This document shows positions 1-6,019 of a stretch of DNA of 9,843 nt, piece after piece. How positions within the stretch are numbered: the stretch's first letter is position 1; every line of letters begins with the position of its first letter. The translations under genes were made by a program, and so were the position numbers. The notes under the pieces were generated by a model. It saw only the letters and a list, made by a program, of their open reading frames with translations. It searched no databases and was not told the DNA's origin. This DNA is from Candidatus Giovannonibacteria bacterium RIFCSPHIGHO2_02_43_16 (GTDB lineage: Bacteria > Patescibacteriota > Minisyncoccia > JACPKW01 > UBA11713). The DNA lies in the NCBI GenBank assembly GCA_001778545.1, contig MFHJ01000031.1, positions 1-9,843 of the forward strand, written 5' to 3'.

Positions 1-185
1 TGTATCAAAGCAAGTGCGAAGTCATTTCGTCCCCCGCCCGTCACTAATACCGCTTCGATGTTTGGATTCTTATTCTTTTCCTGAAAAAATCCAAATTCAC
101 GGTGATCTAAAAATATGTATTTTTCCCCCTCCGCCTCCAAAAAGAAAAAATCGTCGAGAATATCAATCTTGACGGCATATTTCAT
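1..185 (-). CDS. Unidentified protein, N-terminal 61 residues, cut by window edge
   Basis: An open frame runs from an ATG at 185 to the window edge without a stop. It encodes MKYAVKIDIL, an acidic/aromatic stretch (DDFFFLEAEGEKYIFLDH) and TGGGRNDFALAL. An AAGG sits just upstream of the ATG, rather close for a Shine-Dalgarno. The gene lies 31 bases downstream of the Nudix gene on the same strand, so it is probably the last visible member of that operon. The alternating hydrophobic pattern suggests a beta-rich N-terminal domain. I do not recognise the family; the rest of the gene lies outside the window, so neither function nor length can be judged. Confidence 0.6.
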   Translation of the reverse strand, partial: MKYAVKIDILDDFFFLEAEGEKYIFLDHREFGFFQEKNKNPNIEAVLVTGGGRNDFALALI

Positions 186-216
186 ATCCTTATTTTTTGT
201 ACTCGCGTAGGAAAGT

Positions 217-693
217 TTAATCATGCTCACTAGCGCGCTTCAAAGCTTCTTTCGCATAAAATTGCACTATCGGCAAAATATTATACTTTTGGTCATTGAG
301 CTTTTCTGCGTCGAACCAGCGAATATCATCATGCTCGTCTTCGGCTAGCTTAAATTTGTCCGATTTTGCTCTCGCAAAATAAATTAATCCAACATGTTTA
401 TGGACTTCGTTTGGCTTATCGCCGACTTTATGGATATTTAGATAACTTGGGGTAAATAAGTGCTTATGATTCGGGTCGTTTCTATTCAGGCGGTTCGCAA
501 GTATTTCAACTTCAAGACCACATTCTTCCTTAATCTCCCTCATTAAAGCTTCGTCCGGATCCTCGTTAAGTTCTATGTGCCCGCCAATAGGCAGCCAAAT
601 TTTCAATTTCTTGTGCAATATTAAAAGTACGCTATTGTTATGGACAATATATGCATCAACTATAAAATCAATTAAATCGTGGATGTGAGGCAT
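217..693 (-). CDS. Nudix hydrolase
   Basis: A 158-residue single-domain Nudix protein, the usual length for the family. These cytoplasmic Mg-dependent enzymes cleave nucleoside diphosphates linked to another moiety (NTPs, oxidised dNTPs, ADP-ribose and others). The Nudix box is complete: G38 with E44 (GHIELNE), then R52-E53-I-K-E56-E57-C-G59-L60, giving the metal-binding REUxEExGU core. It is preceded by WLPIGGH, a common lead-in. A C-terminal strand (DDIRWFDAEKL) matches the usual end of the fold. The start lies one base after the stop of the S51 gene and has no Shine-Dalgarno, so translation is probably coupled. Substrate cannot be read from the sequence. It is quite different from the Nudix domain two genes upstream, so it is not a recent duplicate. 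Confidence 0.9.
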   Translation of the reverse strand: MPHIHDLIDFIVDAYIVHNNSVLLILHKKLKIWLPIGGHIELNEDPDEALMREIKEECGLEVEILANRLNRNDPNHKHLFTPSYLNIHKVGDKPNEVHKHVGLIYFARAKSDKFKLAEDEHDDIRWFDAEKLNDQKYNILPIVQFYAKEALKRASEHD

Positions 694-694
694 A

Positions 695-1369
695 TTATTT
701 ATTAAAAACTAAATATTTCCCCTCGCTGATAATCTCAATTTTATTACCGCTAATCTTAAGCGCAGATTTGTCGTCGAGTGCATAAATAGGCTGCTGGAAT
801 TCTTTGGCAATTTTTTTGAGAAACTTGCGGCGGACTTTTGTAAAATAGATTGAATCCAGGTGCGGGCGGAAGTGAAAATCAAAAAATCCGAGGCCGTCCT
901 CCCCTCTATTGCCACGATAGTCCCTCTCTCCATAGTAAAGTCTCCTTGATTGACTTAATGCCAAGTTTTTGGTTGTAATCATGCTCCCTGCGCTAATCCC
1001 AGCATAGACGCGATTTTTTAGAAGTTTGGGTAGAATTTTCCAAAGGCCGGATTTCTTGAGCCAATAACGGAGATAGAATGTATTTCCTCCTCCGAAAAAT
1101 AAAACGTCCGCCGCCTTAAGCCTTCCTTTCCAATTTTCCTTTGGCAACGCAGATATATCGACGATATCGATGCTTTTATATCCCTGCTTTAGCAAATTAT
1201 ATAAATCCTCAATCAGCCAGATTTTATTTCCTCCGTCATCATTTGCAATATTTGCAGCTGTTGGTATAAAGGCAATTCGGATATCCTTGGCTTTTTTCCC
1301 AACGAGCTTCAGTAATGCTTTTGCTATAGATTTATTTGTGATACCACCGGATGTAAGCAAAAATTTCAT
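695..1369 (-). CDS. Peptidase S51 family protein (peptidase E-like)
   Basis: A protein of 224 residues with the S51 (peptidase E/cyanophycinase-like) fold, a class-I glutamine amidotransferase-like serine hydrolase. The N-terminus MKFLLTSGG is typical. GGGNTF (residues 93-98) and the nucleophile elbow GISAGS with Ser126 are clear. His170 in the HFRPH segment fits the catalytic His; I cannot assign the acidic residue securely. Peptidase E cleaves Asp-X dipeptides in the cytoplasm, but other members have different substrates. I chose the ATG at 1369 because it forms a 4-base ATGA overlap with the upstream stop and gives the family-like N-terminus. The ATG at 1375 would add Met-Val. Neither start has a good ribosome binding site. 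It lies between two Nudix genes in a coupled operon. Confidence 0.88.
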   Translation of the reverse strand: MKFLLTSGGITNKSIAKALLKLVGKKAKDIRIAFIPTAANIANDDGGNKIWLIEDLYNLLKQGYKSIDIVDISALPKENWKGRLKAADVLFFGGGNTFYLRYWLKKSGLWKILPKLLKNRVYAGISAGSMITTKNLALSQSRRLYYGERDYRGNRGEDGLGFFDFHFRPHLDSIYFTKVRRKFLKKIAKEFQQPIYALDDKSALKISGNKIEIISEGKYLVFNK

Positions 1370-2304
1370 AACCATCTGCGCACTCTAGCCTTATATTTCA
1401 AAAATTCTTCGCCGAGCGTCGCCTCAAGATATTTTTCCTCGCGGAGGATGACGCCGTAATGTAAAGTATAGAATATTATCGGCAGAAAAAATACTGCCCA
1501 AAGCGCGTTAAATGCAACTGTCACTGCCAGATAAATTAGCGTAAAGCTGACGTACATCGGATTTCGCGTGAATGAGAACGGTCCCCCAGTTACAACCCCG
1601 CCTACGGGCTTAAAGCGCGGGTCAACTTTGAATCGGAGCAGTGTTTTAACCGCCCAGTACAGGAGGGCTCCGCCTGCGGCCAATAATATCACGAAAATTG
1701 AGAGCCGCCAGCGCAAATTTATGCTAAAGATTGATAATGGGTATAAAATATTGACTCCAATCCCGATTAGAAGCGGGCCGAGAAAAATGTATGGCGGCGG
1801 TAAAATTGGAATCGCTCGCTCGATATCAATATTATTTTCAATATTGGGATTTATAAATTTTTTATCAAATTGGATCTCGGAATAATTTATTCCTTTTCGG
1901 TAGCATTCAATCCCCTGTTCAACAAAGTGCACTGTTTTTTCCGGAAGATTATCCATTGGAAACCATTCTAATTTAACACATTTTTGCTGCTCCATATTTT
2001 CTATATCACCAGACCATTTTGATACTGCAAAAAAATAATCTGACCTCGGCCCAGTTTCATCATGCTTCGCGCGATACATTGTATGAACCAATTTTATATC
2101 TTTTGAATAGATACTAATCCCAATCTCCTCTTTTGTTTCGCGAATTAAAGCGCCAATCGGAAGCTCTCCTGTCTCAACATGCCCGGACGGAACCGTCCAC
2201 CAACCATCGTAGTACCCAGTATTTTTTCGTAAACCCAGCAAAATTTTCCCATCCTTTCCCAAGATGAGATACGACGCTGGAACAGCTTTTTCGCGATCTG
2301 ACAT
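1366..2304 (-). CDS. Nudix hydrolase fused to ICMT/PEMT-like membrane methyltransferase
   Basis: A 312-residue two-domain protein in one uninterrupted frame. Residues 1-140 are a Nudix domain: TGYYDGWW, then GHVETGE (G41, E47) and R55-E-T-K-E59-E60-I-G62. Residues about 168-312 look like a complete isoprenylcysteine carboxyl methyltransferase/phospholipid methyltransferase-like domain. It begins with the PPPYIFLGPLL lead-in, has hydrophobic segments near 171-190, 200-222 and 250-282, then the signature GPFSFTRNPMY (241-251) and the C-terminal REEKYLEATLGEEFLKYKAR pattern. Such enzymes transfer a methyl group from S-adenosylmethionine to a membrane-embedded acceptor. The Nudix half would face the cytoplasm. 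No internal Met marks the start of the second domain, and there is no stop or frameshift between them. No Shine-Dalgarno precedes the ATG. First gene of its operon. Substrates of both halves are unknown. Confidence 0.88.
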   Translation of the reverse strand: MSDREKAVPASYLILGKDGKILLGLRKNTGYYDGWWTVPSGHVETGELPIGALIRETKEEIGISIYSKDIKLVHTMYRAKHDETGPRSDYFFAVSKWSGDIENMEQQKCVKLEWFPMDNLPEKTVHFVEQGIECYRKGINYSEIQFDKKFINPNIENNIDIERAIPILPPPYIFLGPLLIGIGVNILYPLSIFSINLRWRLSIFVILLAAGGALLYWAVKTLLRFKVDPRFKPVGGVVTGGPFSFTRNPMYVSFTLIYLAVTVAFNALWAVFFLPIIFYTLHYGVILREEKYLEATLGEEFLKYKARVRRWL

Positions 2305-2319
2305 AAACTAAATTCTATC

Positions 2320-2347
2320 ATTTTATAAGCTGGATTAAAACCTTCAA
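2320..2347 (-). promoter_or_regulatory. Possible sigma70-type promoter of the Nudix-fusion operon
   Basis: On the minus strand TTGAAG (2347-2342) and TAAAAT (2325-2320) are separated by 16 bases in an AT-rich spacer just upstream of the ATG at 2304. Initiation would fall near 2313, leaving a leader of only about nine bases with no Shine-Dalgarno, so the message may be nearly leaderless. AT-rich DNA offers other weak matches, so confidence is modest. Confidence 0.35.
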
Positions 2348-2362
2348 TCTTTAACTATTTTC

Positions 2363-2384
2363 TATTTACGCTATAGCGTAAATA
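2363..2384. promoter_or_regulatory. Perfect 22-bp palindrome, candidate operator
   Basis: TATTTACGCTA is followed immediately by its exact reverse complement TAGCGTAAATA, making a gap-free 22-bp palindrome. It lies between the CYTH stop and the Nudix-fusion start, upstream of the proposed -35, with its centre about 60 bp before the proposed start of transcription. The symmetry fits binding by a homodimeric regulator. A partly overlapping imperfect inverted repeat (CTATAGCG, then CGGTATAG) extends to 2392. As RNA it could form a nine-pair stem with a TATA loop, but no T-run follows on either strand. Confidence 0.55.
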
Positions 2385-2421
2385 CGGTATAGTTATCGAT
2401 TTAAAGTATTGTTGTATTGTT

Positions 2422-2976
2422 TCAAACCACCCCTGTTTTAAAAAGCGCTTGGTAGTGCGCGGGGTTATTACGTTGGATATAGACAATGACCTTCCCGGCG
2501 CCGGGGGCTGAAGCGATGCCGTGCTCCTGCGCGAAAGCTATGATTTTTGCTTCGGCCGAGGTAACGTCTTTTTCATCTCGAACCATAATTTCTACTTCAA
2601 AAGTTTCAAACCCAAAATCCACCTTATCAAAGTCGAGATGGAACTCCCCACTCTGCCAACTTTCGCGGCTGGTAACGATTTTCGCAAATGGTTTTAACGA
2701 ATCCCAATCCGAGCCGATTGCTTTTTTTATTTCTCCCCCATCTTCGAGTTCGTGATATTGGTCGGTTTCTTTTTTTTGAAGCGTATCACCAAATGGCATT
2801 TTCAATTCCCACCTTCCCTCCCTCTGACGCAACCAATAATCTTTGATCGTTAGTCTAAAATCTTCCGCATCGTAATAAATATCCGTGAAAGTTGTTTTGA
2901 CAATCAACTTCGCGCCCTGAATTAATCTTTCTTTATCTCCAGGCTTTAAATCAAAATTTTTCTCGACTTCAATCAT
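2422..2976 (-). CDS. CYTH-domain triphosphatase, thiamine triphosphatase-like
   Basis: A 184-residue CYTH (triphosphate tunnel) protein, a family that binds triphosphates with Mg inside a beta barrel. It matches my memory of animal thiamine triphosphatase along its whole length: IEVEKNF (2-8), TFTDIYYD (29-36), YWLRQRE (47-53), WELK (56-59), YHEL (74-77), VTSRESW (101-107), DFDKVDFGF (115-123), FEVEIMV (126-132) and KVIVYIQR (162-169). Expected tunnel residues present are E3, E5, R50, R52, K59, E76, R104, E127, E129 and K162. The Lys that closes the ExExK motif is Asn7 here, with Lys6 beside it. The likely reaction is hydrolysis of ThTP or another small triphosphate in the cytoplasm. The start overlaps the EamA stop by four bases (ATGA) with no ribosome binding site, so translation is probably coupled. 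Confidence 0.87.
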   Translation of the reverse strand: MIEVEKNFDLKPGDKERLIQGAKLIVKTTFTDIYYDAEDFRLTIKDYWLRQREGRWELKMPFGDTLQKKETDQYHELEDGGEIKKAIGSDWDSLKPFAKIVTSRESWQSGEFHLDFDKVDFGFETFEVEIMVRDEKDVTSAEAKIIAFAQEHGIASAPGAGKVIVYIQRNNPAHYQALFKTGVV

Positions 2977-3848
2977 GAATATATTATAGATAACGCTACC
3001 GCGCCGATAATCGCGAGGGCTATGCCGACAAATTGGCGCGATTGCAACTTTTCTTTATTTATCAAAATGCCGAGAATGACCGCAAGAATTATATAGCTTT
3101 CGGAAAGCGCCAGCGCTACCGCGATAGGCAGATATAGGGTTGATATCGCGAAGGCAAACCAAGCAAGATTATCAAGTATCCCGATCCCAAGCAGGAGTTT
3201 TTTATTTTCCCAAAAATCCCTTAGCGCATATTTAAATCTGCCATTAAGCACGAGATATGCCGCGATTATTATAGCCATGATTAAACTCGCAAACCAAATG
3301 ACAAAAAGAGGATTTGTCGCGCGCGAGCCGAAGCCGACCATAAAATCCGTAAAGCCGATTAATATCGATCCGAAAAAGCCGATTACTGCGCCTCTTTCCA
3401 GCCACGCTTTCTTTTTCAAGTGATGAGGCTTTAGGGCAACCAATAAAATTCCGACTACGAGAATGGTAATGAAAAACCAATGCGAATATTCAAGACTCTC
3501 CTTGAAAACGAAATAAGCGATTAAACCCGCGACCACGATTTCAACCGCTTCTATAGACTCTATTACGGCAAGCTTTCCCTGCTTTAGCGCTTCCGTGCTT
3601 AGAAGTGAACTTAGCATGAAGGCAAGCCCGACTGCGAGCAAAATCAATATTTCGCGCCCGGAAAGATTCAATATTCCTCCCAGATCCCGAAAAACGAAAG
3701 GTAGCAATACAACGAGCCCCGTAATCTCAATCGCGAAAATCGATTCCCAATCGCCGAATTTTCTGGCCGAACGCTGTATAAAAAAATCCCCGACTCCCCA
3801 GCTAACGAGCGCGATCAGCGCGAAAATAATTCCGAGATATTCCGTCAT
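2973..3848 (-). CDS. EamA/DMT-family transporter
   Basis: A 291-residue integral membrane protein with ten hydrophobic segments near residues 4-24, 36-53, 65-86, 93-116, 122-138, 151-173, 178-201, 217-238, 243-264 and 271-289. This is the two-times-five EamA repeat of drug/metabolite transporters, at normal family length. The segment 4 region (GKLAVIESIEAVEIVVAGLIAY) and its counterpart in the second half (PIAVALALSESYIILAVILG) are the conserved pore-lining pair of this family. Members export or import amino acids, nucleobases, vitamins or drugs; the substrate cannot be read here. It starts two bases after the last base of the obg stop codon region (one-base gap) and overlaps the CYTH gene by four bases. 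A link to thiamine compounds through that neighbour is only conjecture. Confidence 0.88.
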   Translation of the reverse strand: MTEYLGIIFALIALVSWGVGDFFIQRSARKFGDWESIFAIEITGLVVLLPFVFRDLGGILNLSGREILILLAVGLAFMLSSLLSTEALKQGKLAVIESIEAVEIVVAGLIAYFVFKESLEYSHWFFITILVVGILLVALKPHHLKKKAWLERGAVIGFFGSILIGFTDFMVGFGSRATNPLFVIWFASLIMAIIIAAYLVLNGRFKYALRDFWENKKLLLGIGILDNLAWFAFAISTLYLPIAVALALSESYIILAVILGILINKEKLQSRQFVGIALAIIGAVALSIIYS

Positions 3849-3849
3849 T

Positions 3850-4812
3850 TTATTTCTTTAAGTTTATTACATTCAAAATTTTCTTCACTTTTTCGAGCGA
3901 ATCCCAATCGTGGATAGAAATTGGAATGGCATTTTTATTGAGTTTTCTTAGAATAGCGATTTTTTTCTTTACTTTTTCAATAGGAATCATGTCACTTTTT
4001 GACAAAAATAAATACTCCGGTTTTTTCATCATATCTTTGTTATATACCCTGAGTTCTTTTCTAACCGTTTTATAATCTTTCGCCGGATTTTCTGATTCCA
4101 CAGAGATTAAATGAAAAAGAATTTTAGTGCGCTCGACGTGCCGCAAAAACTTTATACCTAGCCCTTTGCCCAAAGATGCTCCTTCAATAAGTCCAGGAAT
4201 ATCAGCAAGAATCAAATTATAATAAACTCCTAAATTTGGTTCGAGTGTTGTAAACGCGTAGTTCGCAACTTTGCTTCTTGCCTCCGTAAGTTCGTTTAAC
4301 AAACTAGATTTGCCGGCGTTCGGCAAACCAATTAAACCGACATCCGCGATAAGCTTGAGTTCAAGCCGTAAAGCAAACTCCTCGCCCGGGAGCCCTTCTT
4401 GAAATCTTTTGGGCGTGGTTAATTTAGGCGAGCGAAACAAAAAATTTCCCTTTCCTCCGTGCCCGCCTTTCGCAACCTGAATTTTCTGCCCAATATTCAA
4501 GATCTCAGATTCTTCGCCGGTTTTTTTATTTTTTATAACTGTGCCAACAGGAACTTTTAAAACAAGATCTGCTCCGTCCGCGCCGTCGTTAAATTGCCCC
4601 CTCCCGTCTCCCCCATTTTCCGCCCTTATTTCCTTTTTATACCGAAATTGCCCAAGAGAACTCAAATCCGAGATTCCTTCGAAATATACGCTTCCGCCAT
4701 TGCCGCCGGATCCTCCAGCTGGTCCCAAGCTCATCAGGTTTTTATTGAACGCTACGGCGCCCTTGCCTCCATCCCCAGCGCGGACTTTGATTGTTACGTC
4801 GTCTATAAGCAT
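3850..4812 (-). CDS. obg: Obg-family GTPase (CgtA)
   Basis: A 320-residue Obg GTPase, acting in late assembly of the large ribosomal subunit and stress response. Residues 1-156 are the glycine-rich Obg fold (GDGGKGAVAF, GPAGGSGGNGGSVYF, GGHGGKGNFLF). The G domain follows: P-loop GLPNAGKSS (162-170), switch I FTTLEPNLG (187-195), switch II ADIPGLIEGAS (203-213) and FLRHVERT (222-229). G4 is SKSD (271-274) rather than NKxD, and the G5 area is SIHD (299-302) rather than the usual SA motif. The protein ends after the G domain with no C-terminal OCT domain, as in many short Obg proteins. The ATG at 4812 is preceded by AGGG at five bases, a weak ribosome binding site. It is the first gene of the obg-EamA-CYTH unit; its promoter would have to overlap the purC terminator, and I see no convincing one. 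Confidence 0.97.
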   Translation of the reverse strand: MLIDDVTIKVRAGDGGKGAVAFNKNLMSLGPAGGSGGNGGSVYFEGISDLSSLGQFRYKKEIRAENGGDGRGQFNDGADGADLVLKVPVGTVIKNKKTGEESEILNIGQKIQVAKGGHGGKGNFLFRSPKLTTPKRFQEGLPGEEFALRLELKLIADVGLIGLPNAGKSSLLNELTEARSKVANYAFTTLEPNLGVYYNLILADIPGLIEGASLGKGLGIKFLRHVERTKILFHLISVESENPAKDYKTVRKELRVYNKDMMKKPEYLFLSKSDMIPIEKVKKKIAILRKLNKNAIPISIHDWDSLEKVKKILNVINLKK

Positions 4813-4841
4813 ATAAGCCCTAATTTTATCGAAAATTTCTT

Positions 4842-4885
4842 AAAAAATAAAGCGGCGAAGGGGGGTAGAACCGCCTTCGCCGCTT
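4842..4885 (-). terminator. Rho-independent terminator downstream of purC
   Basis: AAGCGGCGAAGG (4850-4861) pairs perfectly with CCTTCGCCGCTT (4874-4885), a 12-bp GC-rich stem. The 12-base loop can add a GGT/ACC three-pair extension. On the minus strand the stem is followed by TATTTTTT, a proper U-tract, so it should stop transcription coming from purC, 34 bases after its stop. The plus-strand side is only A/T-rich. Confidence 0.88.
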
Positions 4886-4918
4886 AGTTAAAAATATATT
4901 TTCCAGTTGAGTAAAATG

Positions 4919-5929
4919 TCACACGCACATAAACCTGGCTTGATAATCCGCGAGATTGCACCCTGTCAGTATCTCGCCTATGTTAATATAGCGCGTAGAT
5001 GTTTCTTTGATGACGCGATCCGGGATTTCAAGACTGTTCACAAAAGCGAGCTGTTCCGGATCTTCAGGGTTCTTCAGTGAACCCAGCCCCATGCCAAATG
5101 GCGTCTCGACCGTCTTCCCCCATTGGCGGAAGAATTCCTTGTCGAGAAAAATAGGATCGCCGCCGTTTTGCATAGCATTATTATAACTCTCGACGGTTGT
5201 AAACCGGGAAGAGTCTGGTGTAATCACTTCGTCCGCGATCATAGTTAGCCCCTCGAATTTAGTGTCAAGAATTAGGATCCCGCGACTCTCGGCATACGCA
5301 TACGCTTTCTCGTACGCCGACCTGAACATTTGAATTGCGCGAATCCCCTGCTCGCCCATCGCATCTATATACTCGCTGACATTTTTGTTCTCGTCGTGCC
5401 CTTTTGAGGCCTTTGTCGAAGGTGTAAAGTGCGGATGTGGAAGTTTTTCCCATTTTTTATAACCCTTCTGGACAGCCAATCCTGCTACCAATCTAGTATC
5501 AAGATATTTCTTGTACACAGAACCGCCGAGGTGGTGCCGGAAAATCATTTCAAACGGCGGTATTTCTGTCTTTCTGATGACTAGACTCCGTTCGAGCGGA
5601 AGTTCCGGGAGATCTGCCTTCAGATCATGGACCGCATTAAGCCAATGATTAAGAGACGATCGCTTGAAGTGGCTAGGAAATTCACGGAGAATATCTGTCA
5701 GCCAAAAGTGCGTAAGCGCCGTTAAAACTTCTCCTTTTTGAGGCACCTTGCGCGGCATGACGAAATCAAAGGCGCTCATGCGATCAGATGTCACCATCAA
5801 CAACGAATCTTCTTCCTTAGGGTGCTGATAGATTTCTCGTATCTTGCCTTGTGATAAAAGTTTAACTCTCTCGGAAAGCAAATATTCCATATCCTCAGAA
5901 GTTTCAACTGAAGCTGGTATGTGTGCCAT
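4919..5929 (-). CDS. purC: SAICAR synthase, purine biosynthesis
   Basis: Phosphoribosylaminoimidazole-succinocarboxamide synthase joins CAIR and L-aspartate with ATP, giving SAICAR, a middle step of IMP synthesis in the cytoplasm. At 336 residues it is longer than the roughly 240-residue E. coli form and nearer the yeast Ade1 type. Signatures: GKIREIY (28-34) for the nucleotide-binding loop, TSDRMSAFDFVMPRKVPQKG (47-66), FTPSTKASKGHDEN (168-181), LDTKFEGL (221-228), TPDSSRF (237-243) and LDKEFFRQW (262-270). The usual RGYLxGSxxxEY is RHHLGGSVYKKY (131-142). The ATG at 5929 is fixed by an ideal AAGGAGG six bases upstream. It has its own promoter (5966-5995) and terminator (4842-4885), so it is probably a single-gene unit. 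No other purine gene lies in the window. Confidence 0.97.
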   Translation of the reverse strand: MAHIPASVETSEDMEYLLSERVKLLSQGKIREIYQHPKEEDSLLMVTSDRMSAFDFVMPRKVPQKGEVLTALTHFWLTDILREFPSHFKRSSLNHWLNAVHDLKADLPELPLERSLVIRKTEIPPFEMIFRHHLGGSVYKKYLDTRLVAGLAVQKGYKKWEKLPHPHFTPSTKASKGHDENKNVSEYIDAMGEQGIRAIQMFRSAYEKAYAYAESRGILILDTKFEGLTMIADEVITPDSSRFTTVESYNNAMQNGGDPIFLDKEFFRQWGKTVETPFGMGLGSLKNPEDPEQLAFVNSLEIPDRVIKETSTRYINIGEILTGCNLADYQARFMCV

Positions 5930-5935
5930 AAAAAT

Positions 5936-5942
5936 CCTCCTT
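5936..5942 (-). promoter_or_regulatory. Strong Shine-Dalgarno of purC
   Basis: AAGGAGG on the minus strand ends six bases before the purC ATG at 5929. It is the only near-consensus Shine-Dalgarno in the window and settles the start against the internal Met14. Confidence 0.85.
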
Positions 5943-5965
5943 GTTTGATTTTCAATTTCCCTCTA

Positions 5966-5995
5966 TGTATACCATCCTCATATCCATCTCGTCAA
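5966..5995 (-). promoter_or_regulatory. Sigma70-type promoter of purC
   Basis: On the minus strand TTGACG (5995-5990) and TATACA (5971-5966) are separated by 18 bases, and TGG directly before the -10 makes it an extended -10 element. Initiation near 5959 would leave a leader of about 30 bases containing the AAGGAGG. I see no riboswitch or attenuator in so short a leader. The promoter lies between the HAD-like gene stop (6020) and purC. Confidence 0.7.
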
Positions 5996-6019
5996 GGCTA
6001 ATTTCGGGCTTTTTGTTTT

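Noticed and set aside
1568..1885. Plus-strand open frame opposite the methyltransferase half of the fusion
   Set aside because: No family features; the minus-strand frame shows conserved ICMT motifs through the same region.
217..2304. The two Nudix genes as a recent tandem duplication
   Set aside because: Outside the Nudix box their sequences differ strongly and one carries an extra membrane domain.
2363..2384. Palindrome as a rho-independent terminator of the CYTH gene
   Set aside because: The stem is AT-rich at its base and no T-run follows on either strand; an operator is the better reading.
4813..4849. Promoter for obg (TAAAAT at 4828-4823)
   Set aside because: The matching -35 would be TTTATT inside the terminator U-tract, a poor match, so it was not annotated; obg may use an unusual promoter or partial read-through.
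5996..6018. Possible terminator after the HAD-like gene (GGCTAATTTCGGGCTTTTTG)
   Set aside because: The GGCT and GGGCT are direct, not inverted, repeats, so no hairpin forms despite the T-run.
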